From the NCBI GenBank assembly GCA_965644295.1, contig CBFFRP010000455.1, positions 1-64,000 of the forward strand: 64,000 nucleotides of DNA, written 5' to 3'. The notes under the pieces are model-generated. The model was given only the letters and a program-made list of their open reading frames with translations, made no database searches and was not told the DNA's origin. Source of the stretch: Paraphysomonas bandaiensis (taxonomy: Eukaryota > Chrysophyceae). Made by a program: the position numbers and the translations under genes. Numbering within the stretch: position 1 is the first letter of the stretch; each line of letters starts with the position of its first letter. This document shows positions 43,849-54,911 of the stretch, piece by piece.

Positions 43849-46800
43849 ATGATGAGAATGATCTTATTATTACTGTATATGATGGTATTCATAGGCTCAT
43901 ATACACATGGAGATGCATATGATGCATATACATACCATTCCCCTCGTTCATACAGGCCAAAACAATCATTTCGTGGTATCAATGAACTCAATCATTATAT
44001 ACAAGATGAAAGACGATATACACATAGTTTAAATCATCATACAGGTGTACGTATGAACTATGATGTTACTGTACGTGAAGGTGTCTATCAAATCGATCAC
44101 GATGAGAATATTATACATATTAACTGTATAAGTAATGAAACTATACATATTCATTCATTACATCCAAATCAATTACATCAAAATCTTATGGAAATGAAGT
44201 TTATTGTTGGAGATGATACATGGGGATGTATTAGTGGTCGATACACTGATATGCGAGAAGAGCCTCTTTATCGCAGTATTGAAAGCTTATCTATGGATGG
44301 AAATATGGTGATTCTATCAACATTTATTGTGCCATTTACACATCTATTTGAACGAAGTAGTATTCGGCTATATATTCCGCCACTTGTCAACTCTGATAAT
44401 GGTGGCATTCGTACAGAAGGAAAAGATGATGATGAGTCCTGGTTCGCAAGATCAGAATCGGAGACCTTTAACTTTAATTACGACGAGAGTACAGGTCGAG
44501 CGGAGGATGGTTCTATCGATATCCCGTACACATCCGGTACTTGTGTGTGCGAGCAATGTTACGCCTATTTCACGCCAGGGGTTACTTTCGAGATGGATAT
44601 TGACTACGCTTACTATTCGTTCCCGTATGTCGACTACTTAAAGATGCTGTTCACAGGAGAAGCTGAGATTAGTGCTTATGTTCGATTAACTGCACCCACG
44701 GAGGGAAAGAGCGACGAAATTGAACTGTCAAGAGTGTTTAATATGGGTGCCTGGACTTTTAATGTTGGTATTGTACCACTCGTTATTATTCCTAGATTTC
44801 AGCTCCTAGCGCAATTCGAAGTTGTCGAGTCCACATTAGACGCCTCTTTGTTCGGCGGCTATACTGCATCAGCGAGTGTTGAATACGGCATTGAGATTGC
44901 TGATTCGGATGGAGAAGTCAACGTGATTGAAAGTGACTCTTGGTCGTACAGCGGTACTCCTCTCTCGTTGTCGTCTTCCAAGAGCGGTGGCACCTTCAAT
45001 CCACGCATCTATATCATCCCCCGCTTGTACATGTCTCCCTATGGAATTATTGACTTCTATGTGGACCCGAAGCCTTATTTGGGTGTAGAGATATGGGACG
45101 CTGCCTCGGGTGAGCCAGATAATTCTAACCCAGGTAGTAGCAGCGTTTACGACTACAATACTGCAGATAAACCATCCAGACCTTCCAACCCTCCTACTCT
45201 TGTATCAGTTACCCAGGGTACTATCCTGCTTGCTCTTACCGCACCGGCATCAGATTACGAGATCACTAGTTACGAAGTCAAATACACCTGTGGTAGCTGT
45301 TGGTATGCGGATTCATTTACACTTAGCTCTATAGGATTTTTTGAGCGCTGGTCTACAACCACTGCGGAATATCCCAACATAGAACCTATATGGGTAGTGG
45401 ATTTAGCTATCCAGATTGAAGATACGCAGTACGATTCTAATGAAATCCTTTGTGCTGATAAATGTAGGGCGTATGATAGTTGTGTACTTTTCACCTTCAT
45501 CAAGAGCTATAATTATCGCTGTATGTTGTACGATACTACTGACCCTGGAAATAAATACGGGGAGAGTTACAAGTGGGGTGATTTATACGGAGATGCCCTG
45601 ACGTACGAGTTGTTGGGCAATGACGACAGTGGTCGCACTTATTATGAACTTCGAGATGGAGATCTTCTGGGATTTACTGCTGAGGGAGATAATGAATCTG
45701 AAGAGACGATTCATATTGATGTGAGCGACAATGACTACGAAATTTGGTACCGTGCATATAGTGCCAGAGGATTTAGCGAATGGAGCGATGAACTGGATGT
45801 GGAATTGCAGCTTGACGGATCCTTATCACTACTGTACAACTACAAAACGTTGAGAGTGCATATTACAACGAATATTGCTGTTGGCGAAACGATTATGGTT
45901 AACGTGTATGAGAACCATTATTCTGATAACAATCTTTACGGCATCGATTATGTCTATCAGGGAAACTCTTATCTAGATCTGGATATGACTACTGTATACA
46001 GTAATGATCCTGTTTATGCTATCGATGGTAATACTCAAGAGGTATACGTGAAGTTTGAGTATGGAGATTTTTCAAAGTCAACAAGTCAAATTACTTACTA
46101 TCCAGTCAGTTCTTTAGAGTATTTTACCACCACCACGACTAAACTTAAGTTTGAGTTTTACGCAGATCCTGCGTTAGTCTCGGAAATTAAAATATACTCA
46201 AACACCGGGTGGATGTATCCTCTAACCCCTGTTACCTTCACCTTTGACCCTCTCAGTAGTTACTGCGACAGCAGTCATTTTTGTACTGTTTCTTGTACCT
46301 GGTATAATGACCACAATAAGTGGTCAGTAGATGCGTACGATGTTGATGGCAATAAGGCAGATATAACTTTTTTCGAGTATGAATTAGGTGCTTCAGCTCT
46401 TACTCTGCGTGATCGTGAAAGCAATGGAGGAGTAATTAGTGGTGGTTCTACTCCAGTGCGACGATTTACAACAGAATCAGATTCCCAGGCTCTTCGTAAC
46501 AATAAAGTGCGTACTGAACATGGTCCAGCATCGTCGGGACATTCAGTTCCTACATCGTTTGGTACAAAGCAGTCCAAGAGCTCATTGTTTCCATTCTTGA
46601 GTGAAGATGCGTCATCTACTTATACGTCGAGTATGTCTCGAGCATCCACGCTCGATTCACGAGGGAGGTCATATAAGCATCAGCAGATTAAAGGATTTCG
46701 CCTGGTCGGGAACGGCAAATCTAATAATTCACTTTCAAGTGAAAATGTACACAATGGACGACAACTGGCAAGTGATACTTGTGCTTCCTCTGTCAATGGA

Positions 46801-49776
46801 CTGAGCTACAGTTTCTACTTTGGACTTGTTGTCCAGGTTGGCATGGCAGAAGTCTCTGTGCCATACTTAGGCCTAGTTGTATTTGAATCCATGCAATCCC
46901 CTCAGTTTTCGATCTATGCCCCGACATACTATACCTCAACATTTGGGAATGGATGTATGGAATTTCCTGAACAAAAACCTCAAATTGTTGTCGCCAGCCC
47001 GAAACATGGTGACAAGTGGGGTGTTCCGAGTGACTGGCATGTGGTGGAGTGGGACCACTGGTCAATAGATGACTACGCCTCTGTTAGTGTGTGTTTCTAT
47101 CAGTACTTGACGAACACCTACCTGTTTTGTGGTAACACTGCAGCGTCTGGATCGTATGAAATCAGCTTGAGCTCTGATTACTTCAGTGTTGGTTCTCAGT
47201 ACTATGTCAAAGTGTCTACCTCTGACGGTGTTGTGGGTCAGTCTGATTATTTCACTGCTGTTTACCCCAGTGAAGATCCCGAAGTAGGAGACGAGCTTAC
47301 ACTTTCCGAAATGCCGAAGAATGACATAGTTGTTGAGTTCTCTGGGCTGATGCTTCAGACGGGTTCTCTATCATTTTCATTGCTGGACGGTACCAAGTGT
47401 CAAGCTCATTATAAGAATTTCCCTTTGAATGTGCTCTGTGAAGCAGTTGTCGGTATTGATGTGGACAGTAATACGGTGCTATCGTTCACGGTGTTTGCCG
47501 GTGCCTATATCGAAGATCTTTCGCAATTGACAGCTGCTGGCATGGACATGACATGGGGTGTGACGTTTCCGGAGTTCGATTTTCCAAGTGGATCTGACTC
47601 CACGGTTGATTATTTCTTCGAGCAACTGGCAGGCATAGCGCTTACTTCTTCTTCGACCTTTCCTGGGTCAGAAGGGGTGGATATGTTAAAGATTAATGTT
47701 GGAGAGGACAATGAATTGTGTTTGCGAGACTTGATGGAATATTTACTGAACGACAATGACGATGTGACTTCAGACATCGAGAATGCAGTGAATCGTGTTA
47801 CCTCGTTTCTTGACATTCTGGGGATGAGTTTGTGCCTAAATGCCAACATCGCTAGTATTGACAGCGAGAATCAGGGAATCGAGATCGATTTGACTCTTGA
47901 CTTTACCGTATTTGACAAAGATGAAATGTCATGGGAAAAATATTTTGATTCTATTGAAAACGACAAGTTCCAGACGTTTCTTATGTTATCTGGGTCGTTT
48001 TCTGAGGACATGAGTGCTGCAGTTTTTGACCAAATACTGGAGCTCCTTGATCTGTCGTCCAGTGTGTCATATTCTTTTGATATTGGATCAAAACTTGTCG
48101 ATCTTTACGAGAGTTACTCCGCGTCAGATGGTAGACGACTGACTTCTGATGATGTAGCGTTTGTTGATTCGTCAGGAACATTTTTGCTTGGTAGTGCTGC
48201 AACCGGTGGTGCCAATCTGAATCCAACGTCCGACCCAACAATACGTGCGACAGACAAACCGACTCCTGAGCCGACCTATCAGCGTACAGCTCACCCAACC
48301 TTACTGGGATGCGATTCGCCTTATGTTGGGGATGGTTATTGCGATGATTCAGCCAACAACGAGGTGTGTGCTTGGGACGGAGGGGACTGCTGTGAAAATA
48401 CGTGTGTGCCAACACCATTATATTCGTGCGGGTTTAATGGTTACGACTGCAAGGTTACGGTACCTACTCCTACATTTAAGCCTACAGTCTCACCCACGGC
48501 TTTACCCACCAAAATGCCAACATATCAACCAACCATTCGACCAACTCCCAGCCCTACTTTTTATCCCACGCTAAAGCCCACGATGTCTCCCTACCCCACC
48601 ATGACAGATTGCAATGTTAATTTCAGGGAAAATGTCGGAGACGGATTTTGCGATAAAGTTGGTGGATATAACACCGCGGAATGTAACTGGGATGGTGGGG
48701 ATTGTTGCGATTCGACGTGTTTATACGGAAGAAAATACACATGTGGTAGCAATGGGTACAATTGTATCGCATTTAACCCAACGTTAGCGCCAACTTCTTC
48801 TGTTCCAACCACTCTTCCACCCAAACCAATTACTGACTCTCCTACGCTGTTTCCGACCGACGCGCCGTTGTCGTCCCCAACCCCACGACCCACACCCGAA
48901 CATATCCCATTGGCGGTAACATTGTACTTTGACGCTATGGAGACTATTACTGGTCTATCGGCGGATGATTTCGATGATGCCGCGCAACTGTCTTTCCGTA
49001 TGACCACCGCTGATGCAATGCGTAATTTGACCTACGACATGATCGACATCGACAGTATTGTTGACAACAGTAATTCGACGACAGGGCATGCTACACTTTC
49101 TTCCCGGCGTGTAGAACTGATTAATGGACGACTTTTAAGTAGCATTGTTTCTTGTAATATATCATACACAGTGACAACGTTAATGGACGACTTTTCTGGG
49201 TACAGTGACTCGAGTGATTTAGCTATCGACATACAACAAGCTATAAATGACCAGTATATTGATCCTTCTACAGCGCCAGAGTTTGTTTCCACTGCTGTAT
49301 CATTGGGCTCGACAACAATATCTCCTTCGGCTACGGCATCGTTTTCTGTAGCCGAGTTTGGAGACACCTTCACTATCATTGGTACTTATAGTCCCACACC
49401 CGTTGGAGACACAAATACACATAAAAACGATGGAGGTCGAGGTAGAAACGGGGATGATTTTACTCTTGTGATTGTGTCTGTGACTGTCGCATTGGTAGTG
49501 CTGTTTGGAATGGCTGGAGGGTACTGGTATTTTAAGATAAGAGGTAAGTCTCTAAATCGTGAGACTGAAAATGAAACACCTTCTGTTCCTGTCAATGAGA
49601 CCTCATCAAACATTGAGCTAAAAACTGTGCCTGAGTCAACCGAGTTTGTTAATCCAATTTTCGATGAAAGGCGTTTGCCGAGTGACTTGGAGGTTGGTGG
49701 TAATGATGACACGCCTTCGGAGAAAATCTTTCAAGCAAATGAAACTGCTGGATGTAAAGAAGAAGCGGTTTATTAA
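43849..49776 (+). CDS. Large type I surface protein with FnIII, PAN-like and Notch (LNR) repeats
   Basis: Single exon, 1,975 residues. A signal peptide occupies residues 1-~22. A beta-rich region follows (to ~420), then a fibronectin-III-like region (KPSRPSNPPTLVSVTQGTIL ... YRAYSARGFSEWSDE), split by a Cys-rich PAN/apple-like insert (EILCADKCRAYDSCVLF). Residues ~1040-1140 resemble a KNH/Ser-Thr-rich surface domain (IVVASPKHGDKWGVPSDWHV). Two Lin12/Notch repeats (VGDGYCDDSANNEVCAWDGG, DCC; VGDGFCDKVGG ... CNWDGGDCC) are separated by Pro-Thr spacers (PTPTFKPTVSPTALPTKMPT), a style typical of stramenopile wall or surface proteins. A final globular region, one membrane helix (LVIVSVTVALVVLFGMAGG) and a ~80-residue cytoplasmic tail end the protein. 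Likely a cell-surface adhesin or receptor; ligand unknown. Confidence 0.88.
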   Translation: MMRMILLLLYMMVFIGSYTHGDAYDAYTYHSPRSYRPKQSFRGINELNHYIQDERRYTHSLNHHTGVRMNYDVTVREGVYQIDHDENIIHINCISNETIHIHSLHPNQLHQNLMEMKFIVGDDTWGCISGRYTDMREEPLYRSIESLSMDGNMVILSTFIVPFTHLFERSSIRLYIPPLVNSDNGGIRTEGKDDDESWFARSESETFNFNYDESTGRAEDGSIDIPYTSGTCVCEQCYAYFTPGVTFEMDIDYAYYSFPYVDYLKMLFTGEAEISAYVRLTAPTEGKSDEIELSRVFNMGAWTFNVGIVPLVIIPRFQLLAQFEVVESTLDASLFGGYTASASVEYGIEIADSDGEVNVIESDSWSYSGTPLSLSSSKSGGTFNPRIYIIPRLYMSPYGIIDFYVDPKPYLGVEIWDAASGEPDNSNPGSSSVYDYNTADKPSRPSNPPTLVSVTQGTILLALTAPASDYEITSYEVKYTCGSCWYADSFTLSSIGFFERWSTTTAEYPNIEPIWVVDLAIQIEDTQYDSNEILCADKCRAYDSCVLFTFIKSYNYRCMLYDTTDPGNKYGESYKWGDLYGDALTYELLGNDDSGRTYYELRDGDLLGFTAEGDNESEETIHIDVSDNDYEIWYRAYSARGFSEWSDELDVELQLDGSLSLLYNYKTLRVHITTNIAVGETIMVNVYENHYSDNNLYGIDYVYQGNSYLDLDMTTVYSNDPVYAIDGNTQEVYVKFEYGDFSKSTSQITYYPVSSLEYFTTTTTKLKFEFYADPALVSEIKIYSNTGWMYPLTPVTFTFDPLSSYCDSSHFCTVSCTWYNDHNKWSVDAYDVDGNKADITFFEYELGASALTLRDRESNGGVISGGSTPVRRFTTESDSQALRNNKVRTEHGPASSGHSVPTSFGTKQSKSSLFPFLSEDASSTYTSSMSRASTLDSRGRSYKHQQIKGFRLVGNGKSNNSLSSENVHNGRQLASDTCASSVNGLSYSFYFGLVVQVGMAEVSVPYLGLVVFESMQSPQFSIYAPTYYTSTFGNGCMEFPEQKPQIVVASPKHGDKWGVPSDWHVVEWDHWSIDDYASVSVCFYQYLTNTYLFCGNTAASGSYEISLSSDYFSVGSQYYVKVSTSDGVVGQSDYFTAVYPSEDPEVGDELTLSEMPKNDIVVEFSGLMLQTGSLSFSLLDGTKCQAHYKNFPLNVLCEAVVGIDVDSNTVLSFTVFAGAYIEDLSQLTAAGMDMTWGVTFPEFDFPSGSDSTVDYFFEQLAGIALTSSSTFPGSEGVDMLKINVGEDNELCLRDLMEYLLNDNDDVTSDIENAVNRVTSFLDILGMSLCLNANIASIDSENQGIEIDLTLDFTVFDKDEMSWEKYFDSIENDKFQTFLMLSGSFSEDMSAAVFDQILELLDLSSSVSYSFDIGSKLVDLYESYSASDGRRLTSDDVAFVDSSGTFLLGSAATGGANLNPTSDPTIRATDKPTPEPTYQRTAHPTLLGCDSPYVGDGYCDDSANNEVCAWDGGDCCENTCVPTPLYSCGFNGYDCKVTVPTPTFKPTVSPTALPTKMPTYQPTIRPTPSPTFYPTLKPTMSPYPTMTDCNVNFRENVGDGFCDKVGGYNTAECNWDGGDCCDSTCLYGRKYTCGSNGYNCIAFNPTLAPTSSVPTTLPPKPITDSPTLFPTDAPLSSPTPRPTPEHIPLAVTLYFDAMETITGLSADDFDDAAQLSFRMTTADAMRNLTYDMIDIDSIVDNSNSTTGHATLSSRRVELINGRLLSSIVSCNISYTVTTLMDDFSGYSDSSDLAIDIQQAINDQYIDPSTAPEFVSTAVSLGSTTISPSATASFSVAEFGDTFTIIGTYSPTPVGDTNTHKNDGGRGRNGDDFTLVIVSVTVALVVLFGMAGGYWYFKIRGKSLNRETENETPSVPVNETSSNIELKTVPESTEFVNPIFDERRLPSDLEVGGNDDTPSEKIFQANETAGCKEEAVY

Positions 49777-50165
49777 AAACTCAACCGCAAGTTATTTATG
49801 TGCACTGAAGGATATATAAGAATAGCCACGTTTGACAGTTTGTGATTAGCTAGTTATGACTATCATCTGTGACGATTCTAATATGCGTCATTTTACTGGA
49901 AATGTGAGTTGTAGGTAGAATATATGAAAGATATAATGTTATAAAATTTAGACCCCATATATGGTGCAGGAGAAGGTTAGATTGAGAAATATATATTATG
50001 TAGTGGTGTACCTGTGTATACGAGATTCATTCATGCAAGATTATACACTTCTATCGATGAAACATGACTCTTACCAGAAGCTATTGCAGTAGATATCGAA
50101 AATTGAAGCAGTGTAACTGATTCCTATACAGATACACTTTACTTTCATAGCCTATATGCCTATAT
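49777..50165. other. Intergenic, 3' flank of the surface protein gene
   Basis: AT-rich, no gene recognised. Confidence 0.5.
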
Positions 50166-50325
50166 GAGATTACGAGAGCCCCACGCATTCCAGGGGAGGA
50201 GAGGGCTCGGCCAATGCCACGCTAGGCCTATACTGAGGAGTCACGCATGGTCACGAGAAACTCCACATAATCTTTGTTTGGAAAAATAAAAACGGTTCTA
50301 CTAGAAATTGCGCGAATTACATATT
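50166..50325. repeat. Repeat B, copy 3, left half
   Basis: Matches 12481-12640 (GATTACGAG, GGCCAATGCCACGC, CATAATCTTTGTT, TGCGCGAATTACAT). The match stops at ~50325 and resumes at ~51122, so the copy is split by an insertion. Confidence 0.75.
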
Positions 50326-50568
50326 ATTAGGATCCTTCTTACTATAAAATGTGTCAGTTATGATGTTCAATGAACTATATCATGAACTGAATTAGAGAGA
50401 GCATCTGTTGAAGGTACGTGATCATCATCACGATCGTCATTATTTGTCAGTTATACTTGTAACTATTCCGTTGTGTGTGATGGTTACGTTCTGCATTATT
50501 ATTCACTTTTTCTATATTGCTGTGTTCATCACTACTTCACACTCTAATAAAACCACAACTTTCTTCTT
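50326..50568. repeat. Repeat D, copy 1, left part
   Basis: Matches 54918-55160 (ATTAGGAT, TCGTCATT, TTGTCAGTTATACTT, CCGTTGTGTGTGAT, TTCTGCATTATTATTC). It sits within the split repeat B and is itself interrupted by element A at ~50575. Confidence 0.75.
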
Positions 50569-50574
50569 ATACTA

Positions 50575-51085
50575 CCCTCAACAAAGTCGGACTCGCACCT
50601 TTTCGTGGTGTTCTGGGGGATAAGTACCGAGAAATTATCTCTGGGAAACTAACGTGAGCCACAAACATAGTCAGCAGATATTGTTCTGCCCACTCATAGC
50701 CGAATTCTTGTGTGGAACAAGGAACACCAATAAGTGTCACTTGTGTAGACGTCTTTGGGCCTTGACGAATAAAATGGCACCCGGGAATGGGTCCACCTCA
50801 AGGGCATCCGGGACAGGGCCCACCTGAAGGGTAACCGGGGTATTGGACTGCCTGCTGAATTCAAGCATCCGAGATGTTCACCTTAAGAACTCAGAGCGGA
50901 AGTGGTCGCACCTTGGTGCTTGCGGCGACGCACAAGCAGCTTCCGTAGCGTTAAATAGTAGGATAAAAAAAGTGTGTACTGATTAGTTGCAGGTAGAAGT
51001 CTAACTAGTTTGTCTAGCATTCATCTAGCTACTAAGTTGGTGCAGGTTTTTAACGCCTATTGCTAATAATAATAAGACTTTCAAT
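50575..51085 (+). mobile_element. Dispersed element A, copy 2 (internally deleted), inserted in repeat D
   Basis: Starts CCCTCAACAAAGTCGGACTC exactly like copy 1 (2672) and ends AATAATAAGACTTTCAAT. ATACTA flanks it on both sides (50569-50574 and 51086-51091). The flanks joined together reproduce the uninterrupted sequence at 55155-55175, so this is a real insertion junction. The inside is only ~510 bp: the 5' 318 bp joined directly to the 3' ~190 bp seen in copy 3. Confidence 0.78.
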
Positions 51086-51121
51086 ATACTATTACTAACC
51101 TTAAATCTGCATTCATATATA

Positions 51122-51305
51122 GGTCATGCATAGCTTTGAGAAATCCCGCGTAACCTTAGCGAAGGTGAACACGGGGATGCGGCAACAGAATCTGCGCAAT
51201 ATATGCGGTCAGCTACTTTGGTGCACGGGTAGGCGGGCGGTAGAATCAGTGCTATATCTCGGAGTTATATGTGGTATATACCAGCCAGCCTACTACCTAC
51301 ACTAT
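51122..51305. repeat. Repeat B, copy 3, right half
   Basis: Continues the match to 12650-12826 (GGTGAACACGGG, GCGGCAACAGAATCTG, GTCAGCTACTTTGGT, GCCTAC). Confidence 0.75.
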
Positions 51306-52458
51306 GGCCACGCCCTCGGAATGGGGCACCCCTCACCCCCTGTCCAAATCTATACCATTCAGCCTGTACGCGCAACCGTATTCTGGATTACAGCCAGGAT
51401 TACAACTTTTTAATTCCGGATGCCAAGCTACAATCTTCGGAAAAGCGGATTACCTCGACCATATATTTATGATATCTGTATAGAATACTACGATTTTACG
51501 AATACACTATTTTTCGGCATTGTTTTACCGTTTGGCCGCTATGGCCATTCAAACATATTGACATATAACACCAATGTCCATAAACTACAAGAACAAAGAA
51601 CTTAGAACAAACAAAGAACAATGGATATTATTTGAGAACAAAGTGATTTCAGAGATGAGATTGCACTGCTAACCAAGCATATGCGGTTAATGGATCTTAA
51701 ACTTAGAAAAGTACATGGCCCATGTGCTTCTTAACATAAACAGCCGAACTGGTGTGTATTATGACCCTCCACAATATTACTCGTTTGCACACGGTAATGA
51801 ACATCGAAGTGCTCTTTAAAACATGTAACCCTTTACCGGAAATAGAGATTGTGTTTATGTAAACGCTCGAGGGATTCAAGAGGAAGGTTTCTGGCCTTAA
51901 GCAGCGCGGCTTGTTACCTTCACGATAAGGCAAGACTGCAATGACCTTGAAAGGGATATATTTCTTGCAGAGATAGCTGCTAAACAGGACCGTGACTTTG
52001 GACTTTAAACATTTTGTTTGCCCTATTTATTGCTATGCTGGAACTCGATCGCAAAATCTGTAAGTGGTAAGTGCTGCACATACAATGTACGATCATATAT
52101 CTAGATGCAATGACCATTAATATTTCCAACCCGAAGAATGATCAAGAGGGAAGCAATTGATAATGATAAATCCAAAGAACCCTATAATATGTCCCATTTT
52201 GGTTTTATCAGCATGGGTATTGCTCAAGGCTGCATCGTGAAGGCTCTGATAGGCACACACAGAAAGGAAGAGGGGCAACAGAGCGAGACTCTCCTTTCGT
52301 TTTACTCTATTTTAAATAATAATATTTATAATGCTATACTTTAAATAATAATATTCTGCCTGGCTTCTCATCATTCTATCCTTTAGAGTGACTTTGCCAT
52401 ATCTACTTGCTTCGCTGGCATACCATCATGACTGGCAATTAGAAACACTTTCATATTA
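51306..52458. other. Intergenic, no confident gene
   Basis: Short frames occur (for example 52138-52344) but have no start context, domain or neighbour support. Possibly decayed transposon sequence that continues into 52459-52926. Confidence 0.4.
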
Positions 52459-52926
52459 AATCATCCTTTCTTTCTCCAAAGGGTTTGGACAAGTGGTATT
52501 CTACAACATCTACGACCGAATGTATTAACTGGTGTGTTTCGTAATGATGTGTCAAGAATGAATGCAACTCGTGTTCCACCCAATGTGAATCTAGCTAATA
52601 GCATTTCGTCGTTGGGAGAAAATGTTGGGAAATTGTCTAGTGATATAATTTTAGCAGATATTAGAACAAGTTGTACATCACAGAATGCAGAGCGAATTCC
52701 TACACAAGACGAACAATCCACATCACGAGAGAATGCTACATTGTGCATATGGGGAAGGCACCATCATTTATTTCCAGAGGGTTTTAGTTATTTAGAACTA
52801 TTTTTGTATGACTATATTCGCGTTCATCTTGATGATATGCGCATGGAGGATTGTCATATACAGCATTCTACGATTACATGTAAGATCGCCAGAGGAATGA
52901 GCGTCAATGGCATGCAATGGAGCTAA
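52459..52926 (+). pseudogene. Protein-like open frame of unknown origin, possibly transposon debris
   Basis: The frame is open to the TAA-ending SNGMQWS and reads VWTSGILQHLRPNVLTGVF, then NATRVPPNVNLANSISSLGE and ATLCIWGRHHHLFPEGFSYL. Composition is protein-like over ~110 codons and the W-GR-H-PEGF pattern suggests a real ancestral protein, but there is no convincing start codon, the end is abrupt, and I recognise no family. It could be the fragment of a mobile-element gene or an exon of an unannotated gene. Confidence 0.4.
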
Positions 52927-53107
52927 AGATAGAAGATAATAGACTTGTATGTATGTGAAGGGGGTCTGTGAGATTCTTCACAGTCATCATCATGCATTAG
53001 TGGAGGGATTGATGAGAATATGACGGTAAAGGAGTTCGATATCAACTTGTGGTGGGTAGCTAAATCATCTTGTTGTTTCATGGCACTCTATGCGTATTGA
53101 CATCCTT

Positions 53108-53240
53108 TGTATATTTTTGTTCCAAGATGCCTCTAATATTGAGACAATAATTATCTGTATTCCAGCTGTAGTTGTATTGAAGTAATATAGAGAATTTTTG
53201 ATTCAATTTATTCCCGAAAAAATAAGATGCTGTCTGCCCA
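53108..53240. repeat. Dispersed repeat C, copy 3
   Basis: Closest to the copy at 43446-43575, in the same orientation. It lies ~400 bp upstream of the axonemal light-chain gene. Confidence 0.85.
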
Positions 53241-53636
53241 TACGATGGACAGATACAGTAACATATAGAGATGTACGTTAGTTGACATACACACACACAG
53301 CAAGAAGTCACCATCATACAACAGCACTATACACATAAAATACACACACTACCGTACTGTTCGACTACTGTATATAGGATGATATCTGCTGATGATGACT
53401 TCTAGCCGTTTCGTTCATATCATACACATACGTATCATACATACATATACACACATACACATACAGCAGTGTCCATAGCATCCATCTGCATGCATCATAT
53501 ACATACATGCACAGCACAGTGCCTAGAGGAGTTCACAACACTCCTCTAACCCCATATATATAATAATTAAACAGTCATTAATAGCTGTGACAGTGCACAT
53601 AGCATACTGTTAATCTAAACCCTAGTAACACTAGAT
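53241..53636. promoter_or_regulatory. 5' flank of the DNAL4-like gene
   Basis: Rich in CACACATACA and ATACATAC runs (53285-53510). Presumed promoter; no defined motif. Confidence 0.4.
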
Positions 53637-54063
53637 ATGGCAGCAACCACACAAGTTGAAATTAGTGAACATGATTACCGCAAACTCATATCAAAAGCCC
53701 TCACAAGAGTGAGTATCATATACACATATATACCTAATGTATCTTATCTATTGCACAGAGTGTTGATATGAGTATGGAGATGTCAATGGAATCTATGGAA
53801 ATTATTACTATGGCAGTTGACAAACACGCAGCTACAAAAAACTATGAGGTAATTACATCTATTTGGCGACACGATATAGTAACAGTCATATATCATATAC
53901 ACAGGCGGCAGCTCAACTAATCAAGACAACTATGGATAAAAAGTTTGGGGCAGCATGGCATTGTGTTATTGGCGAAGGGTTTGGCTTTGAAATAACATAT
54001 CAAGCGAAGAATATGGTGTATGTGTATTATGGTTCGATCGGCATTTTGGCGTACAAGTGCTAA
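53637..54063 (+). CDS. Axonemal dynein light chain 4 (DNAL4-like)
   Basis: Light chain of the LC8 superfamily found in outer-arm axonemal dynein. Three exons (53637-53708, 53759-53848, 53905-54063) with 50- and 56-nt introns, all phase 0, give 106 residues (family ~105). After the joins the C-terminal half reads AAAQLIKTTMDKKFGAAWHC, VIGEGFGFEITYQAKNMVYV and YYGSIGILAYKC, which is the DNAL4 pattern (TMDKKFG.SWH.VIGEGFGFEI) rather than that of LC8. The N-terminus ISEHDYRKLISKAL is also of DNAL4 type, although the second exon is Met-rich (SVDMSMEMSMESMEIITMAV). Its presence implies a motile flagellum at some life stage. Confidence 0.93.
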
Positions 54064-54662
54064 TGCAAGAATCTTTTAATTGGACAACAACCTACTTGAT
54101 ATGGCATTTTGCCTTGTTTGTATTATACGCTGAAACGAATAAATAATGTTGAGCTTTTACATAAAACATACTGTGGCAGAATACTTCTGATCAGTAATTT
54201 ATTCATCTCAAACAACATAACTTTCCATAGTTGGATACGTAAAATACTAAAAAGCCACATAAATATAATTTGAGTACAGATGTGAACAGGGTAAACGCTT
54301 CGAAATAAGTGTTTGCCGTAGAATATACACTGCGAAGTTGAATAGATTCCACAGCAAGGGGGCAATCTATCAGAATGGTATCGTAAATAATAAACTTGCA
54401 TTCCAACAATACTATTGGAATACTCCTCTAACCAACCCAACCACACTATTGCAATATAATTGTCATTTATTGCAGTGTAGAGTGTAGAGTATAGTGATAA
54501 TATTAATCAGTAACTAATCAAGCTGGAGTCAATTACAATGCAATTGCAATTATGATTTGCTGTCCCAATTCAATTACTGTAATTTCGAAAGTACAAGTTA
54601 ATTAAATACTAATAATTGAAAATCAATTAACTGATAGGCGGCCTTTATATGTTTACTTTTAG
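54064..54662. other. Intergenic, nothing recognised
   Basis: AT-rich 3' flank of the light chain gene, with AATTACAATGCAATTG-type short palindromes near 54530-54560. Confidence 0.5.
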
Positions 54663-54785
54663 TTGTATTCATTAAAACGTGTTATATCTGATCTCGTTGA
54701 GAGAGACATCTTACTACCAGCACCTGTGTTCAATTTCACAAAGGTTACCGGTGTTCTCGTTGCCACGAATTACACAAGTATGTAG
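54663..54785 (+). other. Short protein-like open stretch, possible exon relic
   Basis: Forty codons after a TTTTAG acceptor-like site read LYSLKRVISDLVERDILLPA and then PVFNFTKVTGVLVATNYTSM before TAG. The composition is unusually protein-like for this spacer. No partner exon was found; it may be a relic of a retroposed or transposon gene. Confidence 0.3.
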
Positions 54786-54911
54786 TATGCGCAGATTCTA
54801 GAAATACCATATTTATCTTTCCCCTTCTGACAATGTTTACATGGGGGCTCCTGTATCCATGTATGACCCATGTACCATGTTGGTGTAGGCCTAGCAAGGC
54901 TTTGACTTCTG

